Positions 33,409-41,783 of a DNA stretch of 64,000 nt are shown here, one piece after another. The translations under genes and the position numbers were made by a program. Each line of letters opens with the position of its first letter. Within the stretch, counting starts at the first letter, position 1. The notes beneath the pieces are model-generated. The model ran no database searches. It was not told the DNA's origin and was given only the letters and a program-made list of their open reading frames with translations. Origin of the DNA: an uncultured Cohaesibacter sp. (GTDB lineage Bacteria; Pseudomonadota; Alphaproteobacteria; Rhizobiales; Cohaesibacteraceae); assembly GCF_963666525.1 (NCBI RefSeq), contig NZ_OY762905.1, positions 2,214,001 to 2,278,000 on the forward strand. The letters are read 5' to 3'.

Positions 33409-33444
33409 ATTCATGCATATTTGAATATCCTGTTATGCATGAAT
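33409..33444. repeat. 11-14-11 inverted repeat upstream of fba
   Basis: ATTCATGCATA (33409-33419) / TATGCATGAAT (33434-33444), perfect arms each holding the palindrome ATGCAT. It lies 47 bases beyond the stop of the phosphatase-like gene and 210 bases before fba. No T-run flanks it, so it looks more like an operator pair or cruciform than a terminator. The remaining sequence from 33200 to 33408 is non-coding. Confidence 0.5.
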
Positions 33445-33490
33445 AGCACATCTTAATGCCAAATCCGGCCGTTTTCTGCGCCCTCTCCCG

Positions 33491-33943
33491 TCATGCGGCA
33501 AGCGATCCCGGCAGCAGTCCGGTAGCCACGGCCCGGTCGATCACCAGCCGCAGGTCGGCGTAGCAGGCCCTCACCGCCTGTTTTCGGCTGCCAGCCTCTT
33601 CCCGGTCCAGACTACCAGGCACGTTCAGCCCAGTCACCGGGGGATTGTCCGGAAAGATAGGCAGTTTGTAGCGCTGGCTCATCGGCTCGAACAGCACCAC
33701 CAGATCGATGCGTGGAGAATAGGCCTGCAGAAAGATGTCAACGGGCTTGGGGATATAGTCATCCGGCGCAATTCCGTTTTCTCTCAGCACATCAAAGACG
33801 TGGCGATCAAGCCGATCGGATGGGGCAAATCCGGCACTGAACGCTCGCACGGCATTGTTCGGCCCCCGATTGAAATAGGCTTCCGCCAATATGCTTCGAT
33901 CATTGTTTGTCTTGTCGAGAAACAGAATATTTGTCTGCAGCAT
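33491..33943 (-). CDS. LMW phosphatase/ArsC-fold protein lacking the catalytic cysteine
   Basis: 150 residues with GGGAGG before the ATG. The start NILFLDKTNNDRSILAEAYF aligns with the VLFVCTGNICRSPMAEA loop of low-molecular-weight tyrosine phosphatases and arsenate reductases. The catalytic Cys is Asp10 and the second Cys is Asp15, while the loop Arg16-Ser17 remains. The general-acid region reads GLNVPGSLD rather than the usual W-x-x-x-DP. The fold is probably kept but CX5R chemistry should not be possible. It could be a binding or regulatory protein. It is monocistronic on the minus strand. Confidence 0.7.
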   Translation of the reverse strand: MLQTNILFLDKTNNDRSILAEAYFNRGPNNAVRAFSAGFAPSDRLDRHVFDVLRENGIAPDDYIPKPVDIFLQAYSPRIDLVVLFEPMSQRYKLPIFPDNPPVTGLNVPGSLDREEAGSRKQAVRACYADLRLVIDRAVATGLLPGSLAA

Positions 33944-34283
33944 GAGAGCCTCCCGTTATGCGGACAGTCAGGCAGCCAACTAAACCAACTTTCCGACAAC
34001 TCCATGACAGACCGGAAAATTCCCGATCTGCGCACACCAGATCGGCCTGGCACTCAACAGAACAGTTCGGTCGGCAGCATAGCTTTTATCTGGTTTACGC
34101 CTCCAGCTCTTTCAAGAATTGAATTCTCACAATAAATTCAATGGCTTTCGCAACAGCCCACGCATTCCCGCCACATTCGGCGTCATCCACATATGGACAG
34201 AGCGGTCCAATTCACTCCCACACCGCCTCCTCTCTTGAGGGATTGGAGTTCCTCTTGTTTCGAAGCAATCAGCCGTTCAAACG
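33944..34283. other. Intergenic region upstream of the phosphatase-like gene
   Basis: About 340 bases without a credible gene. It contains a 7-9-7 inverted repeat TTGAATT/AATTCAA at 34119-34141. The promoter of the minus-strand phosphatase-like gene must lie here, but none is obvious. Confidence 0.4.
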
Positions 34284-34316
34284 ACAAAAGCCGCCCTCCG
34301 AACAGGAAGGCGGCTT
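34284..34316 (-). terminator. Terminator of the sdh operon
   Basis: Stem AAGCCGCC (34288-34295) / GGCGGCTT (34309-34316), followed on the minus strand by TTTGTCGTTTG. It lies 40 bases beyond the sdhB stop. Confidence 0.85.
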
Positions 34317-34355
34317 CTGAAATAGTGTGGGTGGGAACCACCCGTGCCTGAAATC

Positions 34356-35138
34356 CTAAACGGCGCGCTCGAGCAGCATGCGTTTGATTTCGGCAATTGC
34401 CTTGGCCGGGTTCAGGCCTTTCGGGCAAACCTTGGTGCAGTTCATGATCGTGTGGCAACGATAGGCGCCAAAGGCATGATCAAGCTGGGAAAGACGTTCG
34501 CCGGTATATTCGTCACGGCTGTCGATGATCCAGCGGTAAGCCTGCAGCAGAGCCGATGGGCCGATGTAACGATCGCCGTTCCACCAGTAGGATGGGCAGG
34601 AGGTCGAGCAGCAGGCGCAAAGGATACATTCATAAAGGCCGTCAAGTTTCTGACGATCTTCATGAGACTGCAGCCATTCGGTATCCGGAGCCGGAGTATC
34701 CGTTTTCAGATAAGGCTCGATGGACGCATGCTGGGCATAGAAGTTGTTGAGGTCTGGAACCAGATCCTTGACCACCTTCATGTGCGGCAGCGGATAGACC
34801 TTCACGGTCTTGGACTTGCACTGATCCATGCCGAAGGTGCAGGCGAGGGTGTTTGCACCATCGATATTCATGGCGCAAGAACCGCAGATGCCTTCGCGGC
34901 AGGACCGGCGCAGCGTCAGCGTTGCGTCGATATTGTCTTTGATGTAGAGCAGCCCGTCGAGAACCATTGGGCCACAATCATCACGATCAACATAATAGGT
35001 GTCGATCTGTGGGTTTTTGCCGTCATCAGGATTCCAGCGATACACGCGGAATTCGGTCAAGTTGGTCGCACCTTCAGGTTTTGGCCAGGTCTTGCCTTCT
35101 TTAATCCGTGAATTTTTCGGCAGCGCAAGTTCAACCAT
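34356..35138 (-). CDS. sdhB: Succinate dehydrogenase iron-sulfur subunit
   Basis: 260 residues from the ATG at 35138, which has GGAG upstream; an in-frame ATG 12 codons earlier lacks support. The [2Fe-2S] ligands are in [12 protein letters not shown] and a following Cys. The [4Fe-4S] and [3Fe-4S] ligands are in [17 protein letters not shown] and [17 protein letters not shown]. It passes electrons from SdhA flavin to quinone at the membrane subunits. It is the last gene of sdhCDAB. Confidence 0.97.
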   Translation of the reverse strand: MVELALPKNSRIKEGKTWPKPEGATNLTEFRVYRWNPDDGKNPQIDTYYVDRDDCGPMVLDGLLYIKDNIDATLTLRRSCREGICGSCAMNIDGANTLACTFGMDQCKSKTVKVYPLPHMKVVKDLVPDLNNFYAQHASIEPYLKTDTPAPDTEWLQSHEDRQKLDGLYECILCACCSTSCPSYWWNGDRYIGPSALLQAYRWIIDSRDEYTGERLSQLDHAFGAYRCHTIMNCTKVCPKGLNPAKAIAEIKRMLLERAV

Positions 35139-35207
35139 CTTTTCGCTCCGTATTCGGGTCGACCCTAGTCGCATCTCGGCGACGTCGGGTATAAATTTCG
35201 AAAAGGC

Positions 35208-35228
35208 CGGGCAACGTCATGCTGCCCG
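35208..35228 (-). other. Intercistronic hairpin between sdhA and sdhB
   Basis: CGGGCA / TGCCCG with a 9-base loop, just after the sdhA stop. On the minus strand it is followed by GCCTTTTCG. It could weakly attenuate or protect the sdhCDA message. Confidence 0.4.
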
Positions 35229-35240
35229 ACTTGAAGGGCA

Positions 35241-37088
35241 TTAGTAGACGCGAGCTTTCGGCGCGATCTTCGCCAGCTCGATACCGCCTTCTTCCGGAGG
35301 AGTCAGCGGATCGAGAATGACAGGACGATAGTCGAGTTTGACCCCGCCATCTTCAGCGACCCAAGCCAGCGTATGCTTGCGCCAGTTTTCGTCATCACGA
35401 CCACCCAGCGGACCATCTTTATAGTCTTCACGAGCGTGAGCACCACGGCTTTCCTTACGGGCCTCAGCACCAACGACCGTCGGCAGGGCGTTGATCATCA
35501 GGTTCTGCAGCTCGAGGGATTCCATCAGGTCGGAGTTCCATACCAGCGACCGGTCGGTCACCTTCATGTCACCCATCTCACCCCAGATGGCAGCCATTTC
35601 CTTGCAGCCCTGTTCCAGCGTTTCCTGAGTACGGAAGACAGCAGCATTGTTCTGCATGCTCTTCTGCATCTTCAGGCGCAGCTGGGCAGTGGACTGGGAA
35701 CCGTTTGCATGACGGACCTTGTCGAAGTTGGACATGATCTTGTCGAAGCAAGCCTGGTTCGGCGTCGGCATCGGGGCTTCGCGGTCGATAACCTTGCCTG
35801 CCTTGATGGCTGCGGCGCGGCCAAAGACCACAAGGTCGATGAGCGAGTTGGAACCAAGACGGTTTGCACCGTGAACAGACGCACAGGCAGCTTCACCAAC
35901 AGCCATGAGGCCCGGAGCGATGGCGTTCGGATCTTCCTTGGTCGGAGCCAGAACTTCACCCCAATAGTTGGTCGGAATACCGCCCATGTTGTAGTGAACC
36001 GTCGGCAGAACCGGAATTGGTTCCTTGGTCACGTCAACACCGGCAAAGATCTCGGCCGATTCGGAAATACCGGGCAGACGTTCTGCCAGCATGGCCGGAT
36101 CAAGGTGATCAAGATGCAGGTAGATATGGTCCTTGAGCGGGCCAACACCGCGACCTTCACGAATTTCAATGGTCATGCAGCGAGAAACAACGTCGCGGGA
36201 CGCAAGGTCCTTGGCGCTCGGAGCATAACGCTCCATGAAGCGTTCGCCTTCGGAGTTAACCAGATAACCACCTTCACCACGAACACCTTCGGTGATCAGG
36301 CAGCCGGCGCCGTAGATGCCGGTCGGGTGGAACTGAACGAATTCCATGTCCTGCAGCGGCAGGCCAGCGCGGGCGATCATGGCGTTACCGTCACCGGTAA
36401 TCGTATGAGCCGACGTTGCGGAGAAGTAGGCACGGCCATAGCCGCCGGTAGCCAGAACAACCATCTTTGCGTTGAAACGGTGGATGGTGCCGTCGTCAAG
36501 GTTCCAGGCAACCAGACCTTCGCAGACGCCGTCTTCGCTCATCAGCAGATCGAGGCCGAAATATTCGATGTAGAACTCAGCCTTGTTGCGGATGGACTGA
36601 CCATAGAGCGTATGCAGGATGGCGTGGCCGGTACGGTCGGCAGCAGCACAGGTACGCTGCACAGCCGGGCCTTCACCGTAGTTCTGCATGTGACCGCCGA
36701 ACGGACGCTGATAGATCTTGCCTTCTTCCGTACGGGAGAACGGCACACCATAATGTTCCAGTTCGTAAACGGCAGCAGGCGCTTCACGGCAGAGATATTC
36801 CATGGCGTCGGTATCGCCGAGCCAGTCAGACCCCTTGACGGTGTCATACATATGCCACTGCCAGCTGTCCGGACCCATGTTCTGCAGGGAAGCAGCAATA
36901 CCGCCCTGAGCAGCGACCGTGTGCGAACGGGTCGGAAAAACCTTGGTCACACAAGCGGTGCGCAGACCCTGTTCGGCCATGCCGAGCGTTGCGCGCAGCC
37001 CGGCGCCACCGGCACCCAGAACCACAACGTCATGATAGTGGTCGTGAACATCGTAGGCACGACCATTGATATTATATGTATTGGCCAT
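35241..37088 (-). CDS. sdhA: Succinate dehydrogenase flavoprotein subunit
   Basis: 615 residues. The FAD-binding [18 protein letters not shown] is near the N-terminus and the flavinylated His is in [11 protein letters not shown]. The substrate region includes [17 protein letters not shown], and the C-terminal part has [19 protein letters not shown]. It oxidises succinate to fumarate. It starts 6 bases after sdhD in the sdhCDAB operon. Confidence 0.98.
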   Translation of the reverse strand: MANTYNINGRAYDVHDHYHDVVVLGAGGAGLRATLGMAEQGLRTACVTKVFPTRSHTVAAQGGIAASLQNMGPDSWQWHMYDTVKGSDWLGDTDAMEYLCREAPAAVYELEHYGVPFSRTEEGKIYQRPFGGHMQNYGEGPAVQRTCAAADRTGHAILHTLYGQSIRNKAEFYIEYFGLDLLMSEDGVCEGLVAWNLDDGTIHRFNAKMVVLATGGYGRAYFSATSAHTITGDGNAMIARAGLPLQDMEFVQFHPTGIYGAGCLITEGVRGEGGYLVNSEGERFMERYAPSAKDLASRDVVSRCMTIEIREGRGVGPLKDHIYLHLDHLDPAMLAERLPGISESAEIFAGVDVTKEPIPVLPTVHYNMGGIPTNYWGEVLAPTKEDPNAIAPGLMAVGEAACASVHGANRLGSNSLIDLVVFGRAAAIKAGKVIDREAPMPTPNQACFDKIMSNFDKVRHANGSQSTAQLRLKMQKSMQNNAAVFRTQETLEQGCKEMAAIWGEMGDMKVTDRSLVWNSDLMESLELQNLMINALPTVVGAEARKESRGAHAREDYKDGPLGGRDDENWRKHTLAWVAEDGGVKLDYRPVILDPLTPPEEGGIELAKIAPKARVY

Positions 37089-37094
37089 CTGATC

Positions 37095-37469
37095 TTACCC
37101 TCCAAATGCCACTTTAAGCACCGCAAAGAAAAGGGCGGCACAGACGACGATCGCCGCGAAGCTGTTCAGGATCTTGGACAGCGTCCGATAGAGCTGATTC
37201 TGAAAATAGTCTTCCGGAATCGTGATAGCGCCAAGGTAGGCGTGATACCCGGACACAGCGATAACCAGCAACAGGAAGATCGCAACGACTGGATGACCGA
37301 CAAGGGCTTTGGCCTGCTCATAATCCGAACCAGCGGCAGCGATGATGAAGACAACAAAGCCGATGGTGAGGAAAACCAGAGCCACCGCCGTAAGCCGTAT
37401 CATCCAGTGATGTTCCGTGCCGTGATGGGTTTCACCGAGGCCACGGATGATTTTGGTAGGTGTTTTCAT
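37095..37469 (-). CDS. sdhD: Succinate dehydrogenase membrane anchor subunit D
   Basis: 124 residues with three transmembrane helices (about 27-50, 55-78 and 98-120). The conserved HHWMIRLTAVALVFL start of helix I and GYHAYLGAITIPEDY match SdhD, where helix residues bind haem and quinone. GGGGAG precedes the ATG. It lies 16 bases after sdhC. Confidence 0.92.
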   Translation of the reverse strand: MKTPTKIIRGLGETHHGTEHHWMIRLTAVALVFLTIGFVVFIIAAAGSDYEQAKALVGHPVVAIFLLLVIAVSGYHAYLGAITIPEDYFQNQLYRTLSKILNSFAAIVVCAALFFAVLKVAFGG

Positions 37470-37485
37470 TTTTCTCTCCCCGTCC

Positions 37486-37890
37486 TCACATCACAGCGTA
37501 ACCGATGATCCAGATAACGACAGTCAGAAGAAAGCCGCCCAGGATGGTTGCACGATAAAGGAATTCAATCTGGGGCTTCTCAATCATCACAGGGACATCC
37601 CACAAGAAGTGACGGATACCACCAAGCATGTGATGCATGAGTGACCAGGTAAGGCAGAACAGCACAAAGCGCCCGATAATCGAGCCCCAGAGGGTCTGCG
37701 CGGTATCAAAGGCTTCAGGTCCGATTGCCAGAGCAATCAGCCAGTAAGCCAAAAAGAACATGCCGATGTAAGCACCGACCCCGGTAACACGATGGCTGAT
37801 GGAAGTCGCCATCGACAGGGTGATCTTATAGGCAAAGTTTTGGACATGGGGAGATGTAGGGCGTTTACCCTTCAGGTCGACGTCTGTCAT
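37486..37890 (-). CDS. sdhC: Succinate dehydrogenase cytochrome b556 subunit
   Basis: 134 residues with three transmembrane helices. The SdhC signature RPTSPHVQNFAYKITLSMATSI with SISHRVTGVGAYIG is at the N-terminus, and LMHHMLGGIRHFLWD carries the haem His. First gene of sdhCDAB. A TTACGTAA-type palindrome lies 25 bases before its start. Confidence 0.95.
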   Translation of the reverse strand: MTDVDLKGKRPTSPHVQNFAYKITLSMATSISHRVTGVGAYIGMFFLAYWLIALAIGPEAFDTAQTLWGSIIGRFVLFCLTWSLMHHMLGGIRHFLWDVPVMIEKPQIEFLYRATILGGFLLTVVIWIIGYAVM

Positions 37891-37914
37891 GTTTTCGGTC
37901 CTCGACAGCTGACA

Positions 37915-37932
37915 CTTACGTATTACGTAAAG
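37915..37932 (-). promoter_or_regulatory. Palindrome CTTTACGTAATACGTAAG upstream of sdhC
   Basis: Nearly symmetrical pair of TACGTA cores, 25 bases before the sdhC ATG. The core TTACGTAA resembles the TTACGTTAA elements before mdh. A shared TCA-cycle regulator is a possibility; the regulator is not identified. Confidence 0.4.
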
Positions 37933-38335
37933 ATAACCGGTTTTAGGTCTGCATGCCTGTTGTCATAGCGAGATTTCTGGATCTGGTCAAAGCGACCAAC
38001 CCGCTAAATCGATGAATTTTGTCCAAACTGCGCCTAACGGACAGTATCACATTTGAACAATAATGCCTTTACCTCAATCTGATTAAGATCAAGTAAGCAG
38101 TATCTTAGCGGACATGGCGAAACTTAATTGCAATGATGGGAATGATAAATGATATTTCGCAAACCCTCCCGTTTTTTGGCATTAAAGCCACAAAACAATG
38201 ATGCGAAAGCTGGAAAAATCCTCAAGTGATTCTCTCGAGGCCGCAGCTCGCCGCAATTCCCTCCTCGTCACCCCGGCAACATGGACATGTCAGGGTGCCT
38301 TGCGAACCGGAACGGTTCTCCTTCTTGTACCATGA
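37933..38335. other. Intergenic region upstream of sdhC
   Basis: About 400 bases without a convincing ORF on either strand. It should hold the sdhC promoter and the 3' end of the dehydratase transcript. A short GAACCG/CGGTTC hairpin near 38305 may be the dehydratase terminator, but lacks a T-run. Confidence 0.4.
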
Positions 38336-39385
38336 TCAGCGCGGTAGCACCAACCACAGATCCATATCCAGAATGACAGATGGTTCATAACCGGTTTCCA
38401 TCTTGCCCGGAAATCCGTTGCATGGCGCATCCTTGGTGGCGCACAGGCGAACCCTCAGGGCTCCGACATCGTCACGAGCCGGCAGTTCGGCCTTGTCGAG
38501 AATTTCCGACCAGGCGAATACGGTTTCACCGGCAAAAAGCGGCGCAACATGGCGCCCGCCATTGATTGCCGCAATGTGGAAGGCATTGGACAAGCCATTG
38601 AAGGACAGGGCGCGGGCCAGCGAAATCACATGCCCGCCATAGATGAGCCGCCGTCCGAATCGCCCCTTGCCCTCTGTGAACTGATTAAAATGCACCTTGG
38701 CGGTGTTCTGATAGAGACGCGTCGCCATCTGGTGTTCGGCCTCTTCCACGGTCATGCCATCCACATGATCGATCTTTTCGCCCACCTCGTAGTCGGCCCA
38801 TTTGTAAGGCGAACCGGCGAGATCGGTGTCAAACCCGTCGCCATCCAGAATAGGCACAGCATCGCCAAGCGAATCGGGCGCCAATGCCGCTGGCAGCGAC
38901 GGCACACTGTCATGACCGGTCGGCGTAGCCGGATCCTTCTTGCGCACCATCACCCAACGGACATAATCGAGCACAGTCTCGCCATGCTGGTTCACACCGC
39001 AAGAGCGCACATAGACGACGCCAGTCTTGCCGTTGGAGTTTTCCTTGAGCCCGATGACTTCCGAGGTGGCTGTCAGGCTGTCGCCCGGGAACACCGGCAC
39101 GAGAAAGCGGCAGCCCGCATAGCCCAGATTGGCCACGGCATTGAGCGAAATGTCCGGCACTGTCTTGCCGAAAACAACATGGAATACCAGAAGATCATCA
39201 AGCGGTGCCTTTTCGTAGCCTATGCCCCGCGCAAACGCATCGGAACTCTGCACTGCAAAACGGGAGCCATAGAGAGCCGTATAGAGAGATGCATCCCCGG
39301 CCGTTACCGTGCGCGGTGTTGCATGGCGAATCACCTGCCCGATTGAAAAGTCTTCGAAATAGTTGCCCGGATTTGTCTTGCTCAT
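38336..39385 (-). CDS. Mesaconyl-CoA hydratase-like double MaoC protein
   Basis: 349 residues from the ATG at 39385, directly after AAGGAGGAGGGGACC; the frame is open further upstream without support. Two hotdog (MaoC-like) halves: the first with the start NYFEDFSIGQVIRHATPRTV and FPGDSLTATSEVIGLKEN, the second with KVHFNQF...GGHVISLARALS and FAGETVFAWSEIL. The length and the EDF-x-x-G-x-x-xxHATPRTV start match mesaconyl-CoA hydratase (beta-methylmalyl-CoA dehydratase) of the ethylmalonyl-CoA pathway. A malyl-CoA lyase/thioesterase-like gene lies three genes away on the same strand, which supports this. Confidence 0.8.
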   Translation of the reverse strand: MSKTNPGNYFEDFSIGQVIRHATPRTVTAGDASLYTALYGSRFAVQSSDAFARGIGYEKAPLDDLLVFHVVFGKTVPDISLNAVANLGYAGCRFLVPVFPGDSLTATSEVIGLKENSNGKTGVVYVRSCGVNQHGETVLDYVRWVMVRKKDPATPTGHDSVPSLPAALAPDSLGDAVPILDGDGFDTDLAGSPYKWADYEVGEKIDHVDGMTVEEAEHQMATRLYQNTAKVHFNQFTEGKGRFGRRLIYGGHVISLARALSFNGLSNAFHIAAINGGRHVAPLFAGETVFAWSEILDKAELPARDDVGALRVRLCATKDAPCNGFPGKMETGYEPSVILDMDLWLVLPR

Positions 39386-39568
39386 GGTCCCCTCCTCCTT
39401 GTCCCGCAGCGTAAGAAAACCGCAGGCCTTGCGGGCAATATATTGCAGCGCAGCAAAGCTGTCATTTGGAGGAAAGGCGGAGAAAACCAGACAGAGAAAG
39501 GCCGATAAGGAAAAAGGGATGCCGATCACTCGCCATCCCCCTGCAATCACGCCCGCGACGAAATCGGC

Positions 39569-40351
39569 TCAGGCCGTCTTGGGCGGTGCCTCTCCGATGG
39601 ACTTTTCCGAGCTGTCCGCCTGCCCCTTGACCCAGTAGCCCGAGGCCTTCATCCAGGTCAGCGGATGACCAAGCTCTTCCAGAAAATGGGTACGGATGGC
39701 CTTGGCAACCCGGGCTTCGGCAGCAATCCAGACATAGGTGCCTTCCCCGCAGGCAACATCGCCAATGGCCTCAAGGAACGGCGCCGGATCGTCAGAAGCA
39801 TGTTCAGGCCGGTGAATCCATGTCGTGGTAAGGGTCGCATCGGTCTTGAACGATTGCTCGTCCGCAACGCCAGGCACTGCGATATAGGCGTCGATCACCA
39901 CACCGGCTGCGGTTTCCTCGATCCGTCGACCGATCGCTGGCAGCGCGGTTTCATCACCAATGAGGATGAAGCGCCGTATATCGCCCGTCACCACAGCAGA
40001 TCCACGCGGACCGCCAACCTGCAAGCTGTCCCCCGGCTTGACCGCCAACGCCCAGGCAGTAGCCGGACCGGCGTCATGCACGGCAAAGTCAACCACCAGC
40101 GTCTGAGCCTCATTGTCATAGGCGCGTGGAGTGTAGTCCCGCATGGCCATCATGCCACTGGCATCTGGCACGAACAGCTTGATGTGATCATCCGGAGCCA
40201 GGCTGGTAAAGTCTGCCAGACTTTCGCCGCCAAGCGTCACCCGCACCATGGCAGGGGTCAGCCGCTCGACGCTCAGGACCTCAAGATCCCGCCTCTTCAA
40301 TTCGTGGCGCACCCGCTCAACCGTCGGTGCTGAAGTTGTTTCTACAGTCAT
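39569..40351 (-). CDS. Siderophore-interacting protein family flavin reductase
   Basis: 260 residues from the ATG at 40351, chosen because the upstream in-frame stretch is AT-rich and unrelated. The N-terminal FAD-binding barrel contains DDHIKLFVP and RDYTPRAYD (the RxYTxR flavin signature). The C-terminal SIP domain contains RRFILIGDETALPAI and YVWIAAEARVAKAIRTHF. The family (ViuB, YqjH) reduces ferric siderophores in the cytoplasm. A 7-5-7 palindrome 22 bases upstream suggests local repression, perhaps iron- or nickel-responsive as in YqjI/YqjH. No regulator gene is adjacent. Confidence 0.9.
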   Translation of the reverse strand: MTVETTSAPTVERVRHELKRRDLEVLSVERLTPAMVRVTLGGESLADFTSLAPDDHIKLFVPDASGMMAMRDYTPRAYDNEAQTLVVDFAVHDAGPATAWALAVKPGDSLQVGGPRGSAVVTGDIRRFILIGDETALPAIGRRIEETAAGVVIDAYIAVPGVADEQSFKTDATLTTTWIHRPEHASDDPAPFLEAIGDVACGEGTYVWIAAEARVAKAIRTHFLEELGHPLTWMKASGYWVKGQADSSEKSIGEAPPKTA

Positions 40352-40372
40352 AAACCACCATTCGTTTAACAA

Positions 40373-40391
40373 GATATATTTTAGATATATC
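40373..40391. promoter_or_regulatory. Operator-like palindrome GATATAT-TTTAG-ATATATC
   Basis: Perfect 7-bp arms with a 5-base spacer, 22 bases before the siderophore-interacting gene. AT-alternating half-sites of this kind are typical for PadR-type repressors such as YqjI, which controls a homologous gene in E. coli. The match to PadR sites is inference from memory, not from a motif search. Confidence 0.5.
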
Positions 40392-40491
40392 GTAATACGA
40401 AGCCGAAATTCAAGAGTTTGTAACTCAACATTTATAAAAAAGCGAGCCCCACCCACATCGCTCCCGTATGTCGACTGCGGTTCCATCAGCA

Positions 40492-40516
40492 ACAAAAAAG
40501 GCGGCCAGCGGCCACC
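40492..40516 (-). terminator. Terminator after the DUF1737 gene
   Basis: Stem GGTGGCC / GGCCGCC with a GCT loop, then TTTTTTG on the minus strand. It lies 28 bases after the DUF1737 stop and separates this pair of genes from the siderophore gene. Confidence 0.83.
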
Positions 40517-40543
40517 TTGATTCGTCTGCCCCGGAAGCCCGCC

Positions 40544-40762
40544 TTAAAGCGCCCCCAAAACCACGTCCCGGCTATACTCGAAGGGCTCGACCAGTTTGGT
40601 CACGGCCTGGCCGCATTTCATCACCTTGGCCTCTGCGTCATAGGCCAGACTTGGCGAGCCGTGCAGCTCCCAGCCCTTGGAAAGAGCCTCGGTCACGCGG
40701 TGACAGAAGTTGGCGTCATCCACCCCTGTGAGAAACCGGTATACTCTTTGTTTTTCGTTCAT
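40544..40762 (-). CDS. DUF1737 domain protein
   Basis: 72 residues. The sequence YRFLTGVDDANFCHRVTEAL followed by KGWELHGSPSLAYD is the DUF1737 pattern (a small alpha/beta domain of unknown function). It starts 2 bases after the lyase stop, so it is co-translated with it. In related genomes this small protein often accompanies CitE-like genes, as far as I recall. No enzymatic residues can be named. Confidence 0.82.
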   Translation of the reverse strand: MNEKQRVYRFLTGVDDANFCHRVTEALSKGWELHGSPSLAYDAEAKVMKCGQAVTKLVEPFEYSRDVVLGAL

Positions 40763-40764
40763 GA

Positions 40765-41652
40765 CTATTCCTCATCCCGGGCAGCGATGGCCTCGGCAAT
40801 ATCGACCAGCCGGCGCGCCATTTCAGCATGCAGCCGCTCGACCATTTTTCCATCAATCGTCATGACATTCTTGGACTGATTCTCCGGCGCATCAAAGGCC
40901 TCAATCACTCGGCGACCCCATGCCACTTCCGCTTCGTCGGGTGAGAAGATCCGGTTGCAGTCGGCAATCTGTTTGGGGTGGATGATGGTCTTGCCGTCCA
41001 TCCCCATTTCCTTGCCCTGTTCGCACTCGGCAACGAAGCCGTCGGCATCATTGAAGTTGTTGAAGACCCCGTCAATGACGTCGAGATCATAGCTTCTGGC
41101 GGCTGCCTGACAGTTCATCAACCAGCCATAGACCGGCGCCCGTCCGGACACCATGGCAACCCGGGTTTCCTTGACCAAGTCATTGGTTCCCAAAATAAAA
41201 CAGCTCAGACGACGGCCGTGGTATTCCTGAGTCGCGCTTGCAACCTCAAGGGCGCGGAGCATACCCTGCGGGGTCTCCATCATCGCCCAGATCTTGATGG
41301 CCTGATCTGCCCCGGCATCGTTCATCTTGCGTCCGACGGTGTAGACATCCTCGGCACTGTTGACCTTGGGGATGAGCACGGCATCCGGCTTGGCCTCGAT
41401 GGCTGCGGCAAGATCGTCGGCACCCCACGGGGTTTCCAGCCCGTTGATCCGGATCACCACTTCCCGGTGTCCGAAGCCACCGGCCTTCACTGCCTCTGCA
41501 ACCTGTTTGCGTGCCACATCCTTCATGTCCATGGCAACAGAATCCTCAAGGTCCAGCAGCAGTACATCCACGTCAAGGCCACGGGCTTTTTCGAGGGCAC
41601 GAGCGTTGGAACCGGGCATGTAAAGAGCTGTTCGGCGCGGTCTGAAAGACAT
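40765..41652 (-). CDS. CitE-like malyl-CoA lyase/thioesterase (HpcH/HpaI family)
   Basis: 295 residues. Start RRTALYMPGSNARALEKARG, metal and CoA sites in LLLDLEDSVAMDMK and VIRINGLETPWG, catalytic-loop region WAMMETPQGML and LGTNDLVKE, and the C-terminal GMDGKTIIHPKQI. The overall pattern is closer to Rhodobacter Mcl2 ((3S)-malyl-CoA thioesterase) than to Mcl1, notably the short TALYMPGSN start and AECEQGKEMGMDGKT. Both belong to the ethylmalonyl-CoA pathway setting. The exact reaction (lyase or thioesterase) is inference. Confidence 0.85.
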   Translation of the reverse strand: MSFRPRRTALYMPGSNARALEKARGLDVDVLLLDLEDSVAMDMKDVARKQVAEAVKAGGFGHREVVIRINGLETPWGADDLAAAIEAKPDAVLIPKVNSAEDVYTVGRKMNDAGADQAIKIWAMMETPQGMLRALEVASATQEYHGRRLSCFILGTNDLVKETRVAMVSGRAPVYGWLMNCQAAARSYDLDVIDGVFNNFNDADGFVAECEQGKEMGMDGKTIIHPKQIADCNRIFSPDEAEVAWGRRVIEAFDAPENQSKNVMTIDGKMVERLHAEMARRLVDIAEAIAARDEE

Positions 41653-41783
41653 TGAAATTTCTCCGATCTTTGAGGCAATATGCGAGCGCGCGACAACTTA
41701 AAACACAAACGCGCACCTAGCCATCCCCTTCCTTAGGCCAACCTCCCCCCTGAAGGAAGACAAGAAGAAAAGCGGAACAGCAA

